DNA of 62,848 nucleotides from Alphaproteobacteria bacterium (GTDB lineage: Bacteria; Pseudomonadota; Alphaproteobacteria; Rhodobacterales; Rhodobacteraceae). The first letter of the stretch is position 1. Each line of letters starts with the position of its first letter. Both the position numbers and the translations under genes were made by a program. A model generated the notes under the pieces. It did not search any database and was not told the DNA's origin. It saw only the letters and a program-made list of their open reading frames with translations. The stretch spans positions 1-62,848 of the forward strand of contig JAUIDE010000011.1 in the NCBI GenBank assembly GCA_030429105.1, read 5' to 3'. Below, in pieces: positions 48,875-57,898 of this stretch.

Positions 48875-50878
48875 TCAGACCGTGAACGCGCCCCCCGCCT
48901 TGTTGAGAGCCGCAATGAACCGCGCTCCAAGCGCGGCGTTCGAGAACGGATGGCCGATCCGGAGGGCGGCGTCGGAATACCGCCCCATCAGGCGCGCACC
49001 CTCCGCCAGCGCCGCCCGCGCCGCCGTCTCGCGCCCGGTCTCCGCGAGGATCGCAGCGCGGAGATAATGGTTCTGGAACCAGGCCGGCCGGATCGTCAGC
49101 GCGAAATCCGCGATCTCGAGCGCCCTCGCGTGATCCTCCTCGATCCAGGCGGCGAAAGCCTTGGTCCGGAGCCAGAGCCCCGAATGCACGTCGTAGGGCG
49201 AAAGGGAGAGCGCCTCGTCCGCCAGCCGTACGGCCTCCGCCGTCTCTCCGGCGAAGGCGTGGAACCGCGCCAGTTCCCCGGTTGCAGGCACGAGCGAAGG
49301 CGCAAGCTTTCTAGCGAACGAGACATGGCTCTTCGCCTGTTCAAGCTGCTCGGGGGTGGAGAGCATGACGCCGAGCGTGAACTGCGCCCATCCGTCCTGC
49401 GGCGCGATCTGCACCGCGCGCCGCGCCCAGCGCTGAGCCTCCGCCACCGAGGCGCGCGGGTCCTCCACCCAGTCGCTCCACGCGTCGAGCATGTGCGAGA
49501 AGGCGAGCACGCAATGCGTCGGCACGTCATGCGGGCTGAGCTTCAGCGCCTGGCCGAGCAGCGACTGCGCCTCCCGATTGGGCTTCGGCCGGGTCGTCCA
49601 GAAGAGCCAGCGCGCCCGCATCAGCAGGCGCCAGTGATCCGGGTCCGCCGGCGCGCGCCATTCCGTCTCCGATTCGCGGCGGGACTGGTCGTCGATCACC
49701 ATCGGCTCGAAGATCGAGGCGATGCGCCGCGCCATGTCGCGCTGGAGGGCGAGCACGTCCTCCACCTCGTCTTCGCTCTCGTCGGAAAAGATCGTCTCGT
49801 GGTCGGCGACGCGGCTGAGCGTGGCGAGGATCGAAACGCGGCGGCGATGCATGCGCACGTCCACGCGCAGGATGTAGTCCGCGAAGTCGCGCACGTCGCG
49901 CTGGTTACGGTCCACGTCGATATCGGTGGGCAGAAAAGGCGAAGGGTTCAGCGCCGCGACGCGAAGCCAGGCGGATTTCGAGAGATTGGAGACGAGCTGT
50001 TCGGATACGCCGTCGGCGAGATAGGCGAACTCGTCCGGCAGCCTCCGGCTCACGTTCAGAACGGCGATGGTCGGGCGTCCGTTCGCCCCGCGGCCGGCGG
50101 TCCGCGGCAGGTCCGGGGCCAAGGGCGCTATCGGCGTTTGCGAGGCGACAAGATCGGTCAGCCGCTTTTCCGGCTCCTGCGCGAGCTCGCGCAGGATCAG
50201 CGCCCTGAACCGCTCGAAATGCGCCCGCGCCTCCCCCCGCCGCCCGTTGGCGAGATGGCATCGGATCAGGAGTTCGTGGCCCGGTTCGTGCAGCGAATCG
50301 ATCGCGATGATCCGGTCTGCCGCGCGTTGCGCCCGTCCGACCCGGCCTGCGGCGAGATCGACCGCGCCAAGCCTGACGAGAGCCGCGACCGCCATGTCGC
50401 GATAGTAGGTCTGCCGGTTGGTCGCCCAGGTGAGAAAATTCTCGGCCCGGGCCCGATTGTCGTCGAGAAAGTCGCCGCGATAGAGATCGAGAACGCGTGC
50501 GAGGCTGTCCGCGTCGTCCGCCGCCGCCGCGGCGGCGAGCTCCGCCGCGTCATAGGCGAAGCGGCCTTCGACGAGCCCGATATGGCTGTCCGTCACGACG
50601 AAGGCGGCGTTGAACGCCGCATCGCCCAGCGCCTTCTTGATCCGCCGCACTTCCTGGCGGAGGCTGCCGCGCCCCTGGACCGGGTCCGACCGCTCCCAGA
50701 GCAGATCGACAAGCGTCTCGCGCAAGATCGGCCGCGACGCCGCCTCCGCGAGATAGACGATGAGGCCGAACGCCTTCATCCCAAGCATCACGGTCGCGCC
50801 GTCCGCGCCGACACGCAGCGCGCCGCTTCCAAGGGCGGACAGCACGATCACGGGCGCGTCGGGCTTCTCGTGCTTCAC
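48875..50878 (-). CDS. SARP-type transcriptional regulator with TPR region
   Basis: A protein of about 667 residues from GTG 50878. The N-terminus is an OmpR-like winged helix (LGMKAFGLIVYLAEAASRPI, GSLRQEVRRIKKALG) followed by a BTAD domain (SLARVLDLYRGDFLDD, ELLIRCHLANGRRGEARAHF). A TolB/FlgO-like segment (RPTIAVLNVSRRLPDEFAYL, YILRVDVRMHRRRVSILATL) and a C-terminal TPR array follow. The layout matches SARP/CadC-like regulators of Proteobacteria rather than the antibiotic regulators of actinomycetes. It probably controls the co-directional FAD oxidoreductase gene. The exact start is uncertain. Confidence 0.8.
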   Translation of the reverse strand: MKHEKPDAPVIVLSALGSGALRVGADGATVMLGMKAFGLIVYLAEAASRPILRETLVDLLWERSDPVQGRGSLRQEVRRIKKALGDAAFNAAFVVTDSHIGLVEGRFAYDAAELAAAAAADDADSLARVLDLYRGDFLDDNRARAENFLTWATNRQTYYRDMAVAALVRLGAVDLAAGRVGRAQRAADRIIAIDSLHEPGHELLIRCHLANGRRGEARAHFERFRALILRELAQEPEKRLTDLVASQTPIAPLAPDLPRTAGRGANGRPTIAVLNVSRRLPDEFAYLADGVSEQLVSNLSKSAWLRVAALNPSPFLPTDIDVDRNQRDVRDFADYILRVDVRMHRRRVSILATLSRVADHETIFSDESEDEVEDVLALQRDMARRIASIFEPMVIDDQSRRESETEWRAPADPDHWRLLMRARWLFWTTRPKPNREAQSLLGQALKLSPHDVPTHCVLAFSHMLDAWSDWVEDPRASVAEAQRWARRAVQIAPQDGWAQFTLGVMLSTPEQLEQAKSHVSFARKLAPSLVPATGELARFHAFAGETAEAVRLADEALSLSPYDVHSGLWLRTKAFAAWIEEDHARALEIADFALTIRPAWFQNHYLRAAILAETGRETAARAALAEGARLMGRYSDAALRIGHPFSNAALGARFIAALNKAGGAFTV

Positions 50879-51006
50879 GTTTCCCCGCTCTGTCGACCGA
50901 TCCGAATACGTGCATAGCCCAGCTTGCGGCTCGCCACCAAGAGGATAGCTGCGCTGCGGCGCAATAGGCGATGGACAGCGCCGCGGCGCGCGGCTAAGCG
51001 CATCAC

Positions 51007-51588
51007 ATGCTGAGACGCCTCTACGACTGGACCCTCGCCCTCGCCGAGACGCCCCACGCGCTCTGGGCGCTCGCATTCGTCAGCTTCATCGAGAGCTCGG
51101 TCTTTCCCATCCCGCCGCATATTCTGCTGATCCCGATGGTGATCGCGCGGCCGGAGGCCTGGGCGCGCATCGCGTTCGTCTGCTCGGTCGCCTCCGTCGC
51201 TGGCGGAGTGGCGGGATACGCGCTCGGGGCCTTCGCGTTCGAGAGCATCGGCAGGCCAGTCCTAGAATTCTACGGCTATGGCGAAAAGTTCGATGTGTTC
51301 GCCGCCCAATATAACGAGTTCGGGGCCTGGGCGGTTCTCTTCGCGGGCGTCACGCCGTTTCCCTACAAGATCATCACCATTCTTTCGGGCGCCACCGCGC
51401 TCGATTTCTGGGTGTTCCTTGTCTCTTCGACGATCGCCCGCTTCGCGATCTTCTTCCTGATGGCGGTTCTCCTGTGGAAGATCGGGCCGCCGGTGCGTGT
51501 CTTCATCGAAAAGCGGCTCGGCCTGATGGCGACGCTGTTCTTCGTGCTCCTGTTCGGGGGATTCGCGGCCGCGAAATATCTGGTGTGA
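51007..51588 (+). CDS. YqaA family / VTT-domain membrane protein
   Basis: A 193-residue inner-membrane protein of the DedA-like SNARE-associated (VTT) group. Features are FVSFIESSVFPIPPHILLIP, GGVAGYALGAFAFESIG and the re-entrant-loop motif FAGVTPFPYKIITILSGA. Members act in membrane homeostasis or lipid scrambling. ATG 51007 starts it, divergent from the SARP gene. dsbB overlaps its stop (GTGA). Confidence 0.88.
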   Translation: MLRRLYDWTLALAETPHALWALAFVSFIESSVFPIPPHILLIPMVIARPEAWARIAFVCSVASVAGGVAGYALGAFAFESIGRPVLEFYGYGEKFDVFAAQYNEFGAWAVLFAGVTPFPYKIITILSGATALDFWVFLVSSTIARFAIFFLMAVLLWKIGPPVRVFIEKRLGLMATLFFVLLFGGFAAAKYLV

Positions 51589-52073
51589 GCCGCGCGCTCC
51601 CGCTCCTCGCTCTGCTCGGCCCCGCCGCCGTGCTCGGCGCCGCGCTCTTCAGCCAATATGTCGGCGGCCTCGCGCCCTGCCAGATGTGTCTTTGGCAGCG
51701 CTGGCCGCACGGGATCGCCATCGGCCTCGCCGCGCTCGCGCTCCTGCTCGGCCGGGGCAGGCCGGCGGCGCTCATCCTGCTCCTCGGCGCGCTGGCGCTG
51801 CTCGTCGGCTCGGGGCTCGGCGTCTTTCACGCAGGGGTCGAGCTCGCCTGGTGGCAGGGGCCGACGGAATGCTCCGGCGCGCCTGCGACGGGGCTGAGCG
51901 CTGCGGACTTCGTGGAGCGGCTCAAGGCGGCGCCGCTGGTTCGCTGCGACGTTGTCGCCTGGTCCTTCGTCGGAATATCGATGGCGGGCTGGAACGCGAT
52001 CCTCTCCGCCGGCCTCGCCGGCGTGACGCTGCTCGCCGCGCGGGTTCAGGCGTCGAGTTCGGCGTCCCAGTAG
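51585..52073 (+). CDS. dsbB: Disulfide bond formation protein B family
   Basis: A 162-residue four-helix membrane protein that reoxidises a DsbA-like partner using quinone. The first periplasmic pair is CQMC in LAPCQMCLWQRWPHGIAIGL. The second pair is Cys residues in PTECSGA and LVRCDVV. Starting at GTG 51585 it overlaps the YqaA-type gene by 4 bp. Its end overlaps the convergent HNH gene by 28 bp. Confidence 0.92.
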   Translation: MSRALPLLALLGPAAVLGAALFSQYVGGLAPCQMCLWQRWPHGIAIGLAALALLLGRGRPAALILLLGALALLVGSGLGVFHAGVELAWWQGPTECSGAPATGLSAADFVERLKAAPLVRCDVVAWSFVGISMAGWNAILSAGLAGVTLLAARVQASSSASQ

Positions 52074-52630
52074 AGATAATCCATCCAGCTCTCGTGGAGG
52101 TGGTTGGGCGGGAACTTCCGGCCCGTGTTACGGAGCGCTTCCGCAGTCGGCCGGTGCGGCGGCTTCCGCAGGTTCATCCGCGCCTCGCGCAAGGTCAGGC
52201 TCGCCTTGGCTAGATTGCAGGGGGAGCATGCGGCGACCACGTTCTCCCAAGTCGTCCGCCCGCCGCGGGAGCGGGGGATCACATGGTCGAAGGTCATCTC
52301 CCCGGTCGCGCCGCAATACTGGCAGGTGAACTCGTCCCGCAGGAAGAGGTTGAAGCGGGTGAAGGCCGGGTAGAGAGCCGGGCGCACATATTCCTTGAGC
52401 ACCACCACGGAAGGAATGCGCATTTCCATCGAAGGGCTGCGCACCACCTCGTCGTATTCGGCGATGATCTGCACCCGGTCGAGGAAGGAGGCCTTGACCG
52501 CCTCCTGCCAAGGCCAGAGGGACAGAGGGAAATATGAGAGCGGGCGGTAATCGGCGTTGAGCACGAGCGCGGGGTGGTCCCGCAACCGCCCAGGGGAGCG
52601 GACGAAGTTCATCGCCGCCGTCCCGGTCAT
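52046..52630 (-). CDS. HNH endonuclease family protein
   Basis: A 194-residue protein with the bacterial HNH module: FLRDEFTCQYCGATGEMTFD, then HVIPRSRGGRTTWENVVAAC and CNLAKASLTL, with two CxxC zinc pairs. The N-terminal VLNADYRPLSYFPLSLWPWQ is typical of a conserved group of chromosomal HNH proteins found in most alphaproteobacteria, of unknown role. ATG 52630 or 52612 may start it. Confidence 0.9.
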   Translation of the reverse strand: MTGTAAMNFVRSPGRLRDHPALVLNADYRPLSYFPLSLWPWQEAVKASFLDRVQIIAEYDEVVRSPSMEMRIPSVVVLKEYVRPALYPAFTRFNLFLRDEFTCQYCGATGEMTFDHVIPRSRGGRTTWENVVAACSPCNLAKASLTLREARMNLRKPPHRPTAEALRNTGRKFPPNHLHESWMDYLYWDAELDA

Positions 52631-52774
52631 CTCGCGTATCGCTCCCTGAGGGTCATCGCCGCCATCTCCTTATGGGGCGACTATATCTTGCCGCCCCCGC
52701 CGATCAAGCATCAAGATGAGCGAGATCTGCGAAAGAAATATGACTTGTCCACAGGCGGGTGCGCCGTCCGCGCC

Positions 52775-53446
52775 TCAGGCGGGGCGGCGCGCCCGGAGCA
52801 CGCCGAGCCCGGCGAGGCCGCCGAGAAGGAAGAGGACGGAGGCCGGCAGTGGAACCGCGGAGACGGAGACCGCGTCGACGTCGAAACCGTCCCGCCCGTT
52901 CACGGCCGGGCTGGTGTCGACCAGCGCCAGCCAGGAGAACGGACCGGAGATCGAGATCGTGGCGCCGCCCGCCGTGTTGGCGACGCCGTTCGGAATCTCG
53001 CCCACCTTCTGGAAGCCGAGCGAGAGAAGATCGGTGAGCCCGAAGGCCCCGTCGAAGGGCGTGTAGGCGCCCTCAAGCGCATAGACGTCCGCCGTCTCGA
53101 CGAAATTGCAGTTGCCGTTGGCGTTCTGCGGGCCGGTGCAGCCGAAGGTCACCTCGAACACCGTGGCCGCGCGAACGAAGTCGACGCCGAAGCCGAACAC
53201 CGCCGCGCCGCCGAGGCCGAGGCTGTAGAAGCCTCCGCCGGAATTCGCGAAGATCGCGTCGGGCGCGCCGAGCGCGTTGCCACCCGCGGCCCGGTTCGTG
53301 TTCTTCACCGGCGTCGTCGTGAAGCCGAGTTCGGCCGCGCCGGCGCGCCCGGAGTCGATCTGCGTCGCAAAGACGGTCGCCGCCGCCGCATCCTGAGCCG
53401 AGAAGAGCGCCGCACCCAGCGCAAGAGCCACAACCGCGTTCCGCAT
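52775..53446 (-). CDS. VPLPA-CTERM sorting domain-containing exported protein
   Basis: A 223-residue protein with an N-terminal signal peptide (MRNAVVALALGAALFSAQDA) and a C-terminal tripartite sorting signal: VPLPA, a hydrophobic helix (SVLFLLGGLAGLGVL) and a basic end RARR. It is the kind of substrate handled by exosortase in Rhodobacterales. The mature part is a beta-rich domain with one close Cys pair (FGCTGPQNANGNCNF). No exosortase or polysaccharide genes are visible nearby. Function unknown. Confidence 0.88.
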   Translation of the reverse strand: MRNAVVALALGAALFSAQDAAAATVFATQIDSGRAGAAELGFTTTPVKNTNRAAGGNALGAPDAIFANSGGGFYSLGLGGAAVFGFGVDFVRAATVFEVTFGCTGPQNANGNCNFVETADVYALEGAYTPFDGAFGLTDLLSLGFQKVGEIPNGVANTAGGATISISGPFSWLALVDTSPAVNGRDGFDVDAVSVSAVPLPASVLFLLGGLAGLGVLRARRPA

Positions 53447-53613
53447 CGCACAACCCCACAACACAGGCGTTCCGTTCGCCTCACCTGCCGCACCGTCAAG
53501 GCCTGCTCGCCCCGGTCCGACACGAAGGGTTGTCGCGCAATTTGCGATCAAGTTGAAACGAAAGCGCGGTTAACGCTCTGGAAACATGGTAAATTATCGG
53601 AAAGTCTCACCCG

Positions 53614-54261
53614 TCAGGCGAGCACGCGCCGCAGGAACTCCGCCGCAAGGCGCAATCCGTCCGGCCCGATGCCGTGGCCGATCCCCCGGCTCACATGCGC
53701 CGTCGCCTCCACGCCCATGCCGTCGAGCCGCGCCTTCATCTCGTGAAGCGCGTTCACCGGAATCACCTCGTCCGCATCGCCGTGCACGATGAGGACGGGC
53801 GGCTTCGCGGTCGCCGGCGCCGGGTTCTCCATGTAGCGACCAGAGAAGGCGACCATGCCGGCGATCGGCGTCGGCCGCCGGAGCGCAACGTCGAGGCCGA
53901 CCATCGTCCCCTGGCTGAAACCGACAAGCGCCAGCCGGTCCGCGCCCAGCCCCTCCTCCTCCAGCGCCTCGTCCAGATAGGCGGATAGCGTGGCGGAGGC
54001 GCGCTTCGCCCCCTCGATCATCGCGCTCTCGGGCGAGCCGTCGATCCAGGAGATCGGGAACCACTGATAGCCCATCGGGTTCACGGCGCAGCGCTCCGGC
54101 GCGTTCGGCGCGCGGAAGACCGTATCCGGCAGGAGGGGCGCGAGCGCCCCGGCGAGGCCGAAGAGATCCTGCCCGTCGGCGCCATAGCCATGCAGGAAGA
54201 TCGCGAGGCTCTTCGTCTCGCCCGAGCGCGCGGCGGCGCGCGGCCCTGTCAGGATGCTCAT
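53614..54261 (-). CDS. Alpha/beta-hydrolase, phospholipase/carboxylesterase family
   Basis: A 215-residue serine hydrolase. The oxyanion region is AIFLHGYGADGQDLFGLAG, the nucleophile Ser is in LVGFSQGTMVGLDVALR, the Asp is in VHGDADEVIPV and the His is in RGIGHGIGPDGL. This matches the EstB/YpfH-type carboxylesterases. ATG 54261 overlaps the alkA stop by 4 bp. Confidence 0.9.
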   Translation of the reverse strand: MSILTGPRAAARSGETKSLAIFLHGYGADGQDLFGLAGALAPLLPDTVFRAPNAPERCAVNPMGYQWFPISWIDGSPESAMIEGAKRASATLSAYLDEALEEEGLGADRLALVGFSQGTMVGLDVALRRPTPIAGMVAFSGRYMENPAPATAKPPVLIVHGDADEVIPVNALHEMKARLDGMGVEATAHVSRGIGHGIGPDGLRLAAEFLRRVLA

Positions 54262-54881
54262 GTCGCGCCCTCCCTGCCCTTGATGGCGCGGTAGTAGGCG
54301 AAGAGGATGCGCGCCGCAACGGCCCGCCAGGGCCGCCACGCCTCCGCCATGCGTTCCAGCTCCGGAATCGCCGGCCGCGTCTCAAGCCCGTAGAGCGCCC
54401 GCGCCGCCTCGCGGAGCGCGAGGTCGCCCGGCGCGAACACGTCGGCCCGGCCGACCGCGAACATGAGATAGATTTCCGCCGTCCAGCGCCCGATCCCCGG
54501 CAGCGCCGTCAGCGTGGAGACCGCCTCTTCCTCCGGCGCGCCGCGCAGCGCCGCATAGTCGAGCCCCGAGGCGGCGAGCGCCCGTGCATAGGCCGCCTTC
54601 GGGCGGGAAAGGCCGGCGGCGCGCAGCGCCTCCTCCGTCGCCTCGGCGACAGCCGCTTCCGTCGTCAGGCCGGCCGCCTCCAGCCGCGCCCAGATGCCGG
54701 CGGCGGCGGCTACGGAGATCTGCTGGCTCACGATGGCGTTGAGGAGGGCAGGGAAACCATCCTCCCGGCGGCGGAGCGGGGGCGGACCTGCAACCTCCAG
54801 CGCATGGGCCATGCGCGGGCAGGAAGCGGAGAGGAAAACGGCGCCCTCCGCCACATCCGCCGCCGTCTCGATGATCCTCAC
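54258..54881 (-). CDS. DNA-3-methyladenine glycosylase II (AlkA-like)
   Basis: A 207-residue HhH-GPD glycosylase that excises alkylated bases. The helix-hairpin-helix motif is LTALPGIGRWTAEIYLMFAV, and the catalytic Asp lies in VFAPGDLALREAARALYGL. ALLNAIVSQQISVAAAAGIW is the other conserved helix. It lacks the N-terminal AlkA beta domain, as is common in short alphaproteobacterial members. The GTG start at 54881 overlaps the upstream methyltransferase stop. Confidence 0.88.
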   Translation of the reverse strand: MRIIETAADVAEGAVFLSASCPRMAHALEVAGPPPLRRREDGFPALLNAIVSQQISVAAAAGIWARLEAAGLTTEAAVAEATEEALRAAGLSRPKAAYARALAASGLDYAALRGAPEEEAVSTLTALPGIGRWTAEIYLMFAVGRADVFAPGDLALREAARALYGLETRPAIPELERMAEAWRPWRAVAARILFAYYRAIKGREGAT

Positions 54882-55681
54882 GGGAAGAGTCTTCCGAGCA
54901 AGCCGCGCCGCAAAACCCAGCCGGGCGCCGCCCGGTCGAACTTCGCCGCCGCCCGGTCGAAGGCGGAAAGCACATGGCCCGGCAGGCTCCGCTTGAGCAT
55001 AGCCCGCGCCGCCTCCCGCGCCTCTGCGCTCATCGGCCGGTCGAGCGACCACGGCAGATGCAGCGCGGAGACGGCGAGGGCGGCGAGTTCCGCTCGCTTC
55101 ATCGAGAGGTCGAGCATGAAGATGTTCCCGCCCCCGCCCGCGCGCCGCCGCCCTTCGGGCGCCTGGTCGAAGAGATGCTTCGGGCCGATCCCGGACGGCT
55201 CGCGCCCGCGCCGGTGAAGAAGAAGATCGTGATGGATCACGATCCGCGAACCTTCCAGCACTTCGGCGAGGTAAAGCGAGTCGAGCAGCGGCCACGGATG
55301 CCTGTGATTGGCGTCCACGAAGGCCATGTCGAACCGCTCGCTGCGGCTAATGAGGTCCGCCGCCCCGCGCCCGACATGGCGCGAGACCGAAACGCCCTCC
55401 GCCCCGCCGACCTCTTCGAGCAGAAACCCCGTCTCCCGCGACGTATCGCCGAAGAACCGGTCGGTGACGTCATGCGTCACAAACCGCTCCCCGCCATGCG
55501 CCGCCAGCATGAGCCGGATCAGCGCGCCGGAGAGGCCGGACGCCGTCCCGATCTCCACGAACCGCCGCGGGCGCCGCGCTGCCACGGCGTCAAGGATGAA
55601 GCCCGCCTCCTCGACCGTCACGGAGCCCCATCCCTTGCGCCAGTGGCGCGCATGGATCGCAGCGATGCTTTCTCGGTCCAA
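54878..55681 (-). CDS. Class I SAM-dependent methyltransferase
   Basis: A 267-residue protein. The SAM motif is FVEIGTASGLSGALIRLML. A later acidic segment, FDMAFVDANHRHPWPLLDSL, resembles the methyltransferase-24 type. The C-terminal third (LPGHVLSAFDRAAAKFDRA) is helical and has no recognised domain. It is the first gene of a three-gene run with alkA and the esterase. Substrate unknown. Confidence 0.75.
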   Translation of the reverse strand: MDRESIAAIHARHWRKGWGSVTVEEAGFILDAVAARRPRRFVEIGTASGLSGALIRLMLAAHGGERFVTHDVTDRFFGDTSRETGFLLEEVGGAEGVSVSRHVGRGAADLISRSERFDMAFVDANHRHPWPLLDSLYLAEVLEGSRIVIHHDLLLHRRGREPSGIGPKHLFDQAPEGRRRAGGGGNIFMLDLSMKRAELAALAVSALHLPWSLDRPMSAEAREAARAMLKRSLPGHVLSAFDRAAAKFDRAAPGWVLRRGLLGRLFP

Positions 55682-55704
55682 GGGCGCCCTCCGGATCGGC
55701 CCCC

Positions 55705-56313
55705 CTAACCGCCCGTGACGGCCTCGGAAGTCAAGAGCAGGCGGGAGGCTTCGGCGCTCTCCGCTGTCAGCAGCGCCGCGAGCCAGTCATGCGTCGCCTC
55801 GTCGCCCCAGGGCGCGAGCCCTTCGAAGGCGGCGACGACCTGGCCGAACCGGTCCACCACGATCGTCGTCGGCGTGCCGCGCATGCCGACCTGCGCCGCG
55901 AGGAGATGATCGGGATCGAGCAGAGGCGGCAGGCCGCCGAGGCCCCGCTGGTCGAGATGCGCGAGCACCTTCGCCGCCGCGTCCTCCTCGTCCACCGAGA
56001 CGGTGACGACGGAGAGCGCCTTTCCCGCATAGCGCTCCTGCAACGCGGCGAGCTTCGGCATCTCCGTCAGGCAGACGGAACACCAGGTCGCCCAGAGGGA
56101 AACGACCGCGACCTCGCCGCGAAAGGCCGCGAGCGTCGTCTCCTCCCCGCTCCGCGCATCGGTGAGCGGCGTCTCCGGCGCCGCCACTTCCCGCGTCACG
56201 CGGATCACCCGATCCTCGAAATATCCGCCCTCGGGCGGCGCGAAGAAGCCCACCGCCGCCTGCCCGGCGATGAAGAGCCCCGTCAGCCCGAAGACGATGA
56301 GAAGGATGCGCAT
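55705..56313 (-). CDS. TlpA-like thioredoxin family protein
   Basis: A 202-residue membrane-anchored thiol-disulfide oxidoreductase. The N-terminal anchor is ILLIVFGLTGLFIAGQAAV, the active site is WATWCSVC and the cis-Pro is in MRGTPTTIVVD. It faces the periplasm and resembles TlpA/ResA proteins that keep apocytochrome cysteines reduced. It is monocistronic, 23 bp upstream of the methyltransferase operon. Confidence 0.88.
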   Translation of the reverse strand: MRILLIVFGLTGLFIAGQAAVGFFAPPEGGYFEDRVIRVTREVAAPETPLTDARSGEETTLAAFRGEVAVVSLWATWCSVCLTEMPKLAALQERYAGKALSVVTVSVDEEDAAAKVLAHLDQRGLGGLPPLLDPDHLLAAQVGMRGTPTTIVVDRFGQVVAAFEGLAPWGDEATHDWLAALLTAESAEASRLLLTSEAVTGG

Positions 56314-56389
56314 CCGCCCTCCCTTGTTTCGCGCGCAAGGATATGGCCCTTGGGCCGGAATGGCGATGCGGCGGAAGGGCGGTCACGGG

Positions 56390-56857
56390 ATGGTGAAGGA
56401 GCGGGCGCCGGCGCTGAGGCCCGGCTTCTGGAAGGGTCGCGCGCTCGAAGACCTCTCCCGCGAGGAATGGGAGGCGCTCTGCGACGGCTGCGGCCGCTGC
56501 TGCCTCATCAAGCTGGAGGACGAGGATACCGGGGCCATTCATTTCACGGACATCGCCTGCCGTCTCTTCGACCCGGAGACCTGCCGCTGCGGGAACTACG
56601 CCCTGCGGTTCCAGCTGGTGAAGGGCTGCGTCCGCCTCTCGCCCGACACGATCGAGCAGGACCGGGAATGGATGCCCACCACCTGCGCCTACCGCCTCCT
56701 CTCCGAGGGAAAGGACCTGCCGGACTGGCACTATCTCGTCTCCGGCAGCCGGGAGACGGTGCGCGAGGCGGGCGTCTCCGTCCACGGCCGCACCATCCCG
56801 GAATTCGAGGTGGACGAGGACGACTACGAAGACAGGATCATCGAGGACATACGCTGA
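56390..56857 (+). CDS. YcgN/UPF0260 cysteine-cluster protein
   Basis: A 155-residue protein of the UPF0260 family. It has the cysteine cluster LCDGCGRCCLIKLED, more Cys residues in DIACRLFDPETCRCGNY and the closing TTCAYRLLSEGKDLPDWHYL segment. These probably bind a metal or iron-sulfur cluster. ATG 56390 is the likely start; ATG 56366 is possible. The ltaE start overlaps its stop by one base (TGATG). Function unknown. Confidence 0.9.
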   Translation: MVKERAPALRPGFWKGRALEDLSREEWEALCDGCGRCCLIKLEDEDTGAIHFTDIACRLFDPETCRCGNYALRFQLVKGCVRLSPDTIEQDREWMPTTCAYRLLSEGKDLPDWHYLVSGSRETVREAGVSVHGRTIPEFEVDEDDYEDRIIEDIR

Positions 56858-57891
56858 TGTGGTTCACGTCGGACAATGCCGCCCCCGCCTCGCCGGAAGT
56901 GCTCGCCGCGCTCGCCCGCGTCAATGCGGGCCCCGCCATGGCCTATGGCGCGGATGCGGAGACGGAGCGCGCCCGCGCCATGGTGCGGGATGTGCTGGAG
57001 GCGCCGAGGGCCGCGGTCGAATTCGTCGGCATCGGCACGGCGGCGAACGCGCTGGCGCTGGCTGCGCTCACTCCGCCCTGGGGCGCGATCTTCTGCCATG
57101 ACGAGGCGCATGTTGAGATGGACGAATGCGGCGCGCCGGAATTCTTCACCGGCGGCGCGAAGCTCGTCTCTGTTCCGGGCGCCGACGGGCGCATGGACGT
57201 CGCCGCGCTCGAAGCGGCGATGGCCCGCGTCGGCGGCTCGGTCCACCATGTGCAGCCCGGCGCGCTCTCGCTGACGCAGGCGACGGAGGCCGGCACGGTC
57301 TATCCGGCGGGGGAGATCGCCGCGCTCGCCGCCCGCGCGAAGGCGGCGGGCGTTCCCGTCCATCTCGACGGCACGCGCTTCGCCAACGCCCTCGCCGCGA
57401 CAAGCGCAAGCCCGGCGGAGATGTCGTGGAAGGCGGGGGTGGACGTGCTCTGCCTCGGCTTCAGCAAGAACGGCGCGATCGGGGCGGAGGCGGTGGTGTT
57501 CTTTGACGACGCCAAGGCATGGGAGTTCCAGCTCCGGCGGAAGCGCGGCGGGCATCTCTACTCCAAGATGCGCTTCGTCGCGGCGCAGGTCTCCGCCCTC
57601 CTCGAAGGCGGCCTCTGGCTCCGCCTCGCCGCCCACGCCAACGCGATGGCCTCGGCGCTCGCGGAGGGGCTGAAAGGCGTGGAGGGCGTCCGCATCCTCC
57701 ATCCCGTCGAGGCGAACATCGTCTTCGCCGATCTGCCGGCCGCCGCGCACGAAGCCGCGAAGGCGAAGGGCGCCGCCTATTACGACATGCCGGGCGCGCC
57801 CGAAGGCTTCGTCCGTGTCCGCCTCGTCGCCTCCGGCGCTACGGACGCGACGGAGGTCGAAAGGCTCATCGCAGCGGTGAAGGCCGGATGA
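56857..57891 (+). CDS. ltaE: Low-specificity L-threonine aldolase family protein
   Basis: PLP-dependent fold-type I lyase of 344 residues that splits threonine or related beta-hydroxy amino acids to glycine and an aldehyde. The PLP lysine lies in CLGFSKNGAIGAEAVVFF. IFCHDEAHVEMDECGAPEFF and VPVHLDGTRFANALAATSAS are conserved family blocks. It opens MWFTSDNAAPASPEVLAAL. Coupled to the YcgN-like gene. Confidence 0.9.
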   Translation: MWFTSDNAAPASPEVLAALARVNAGPAMAYGADAETERARAMVRDVLEAPRAAVEFVGIGTAANALALAALTPPWGAIFCHDEAHVEMDECGAPEFFTGGAKLVSVPGADGRMDVAALEAAMARVGGSVHHVQPGALSLTQATEAGTVYPAGEIAALAARAKAAGVPVHLDGTRFANALAATSASPAEMSWKAGVDVLCLGFSKNGAIGAEAVVFFDDAKAWEFQLRRKRGGHLYSKMRFVAAQVSALLEGGLWLRLAAHANAMASALAEGLKGVEGVRILHPVEANIVFADLPAAAHEAAKAKGAAYYDMPGAPEGFVRVRLVASGATDATEVERLIAAVKAG

Positions 57892-57898
57892 CCGCGCC

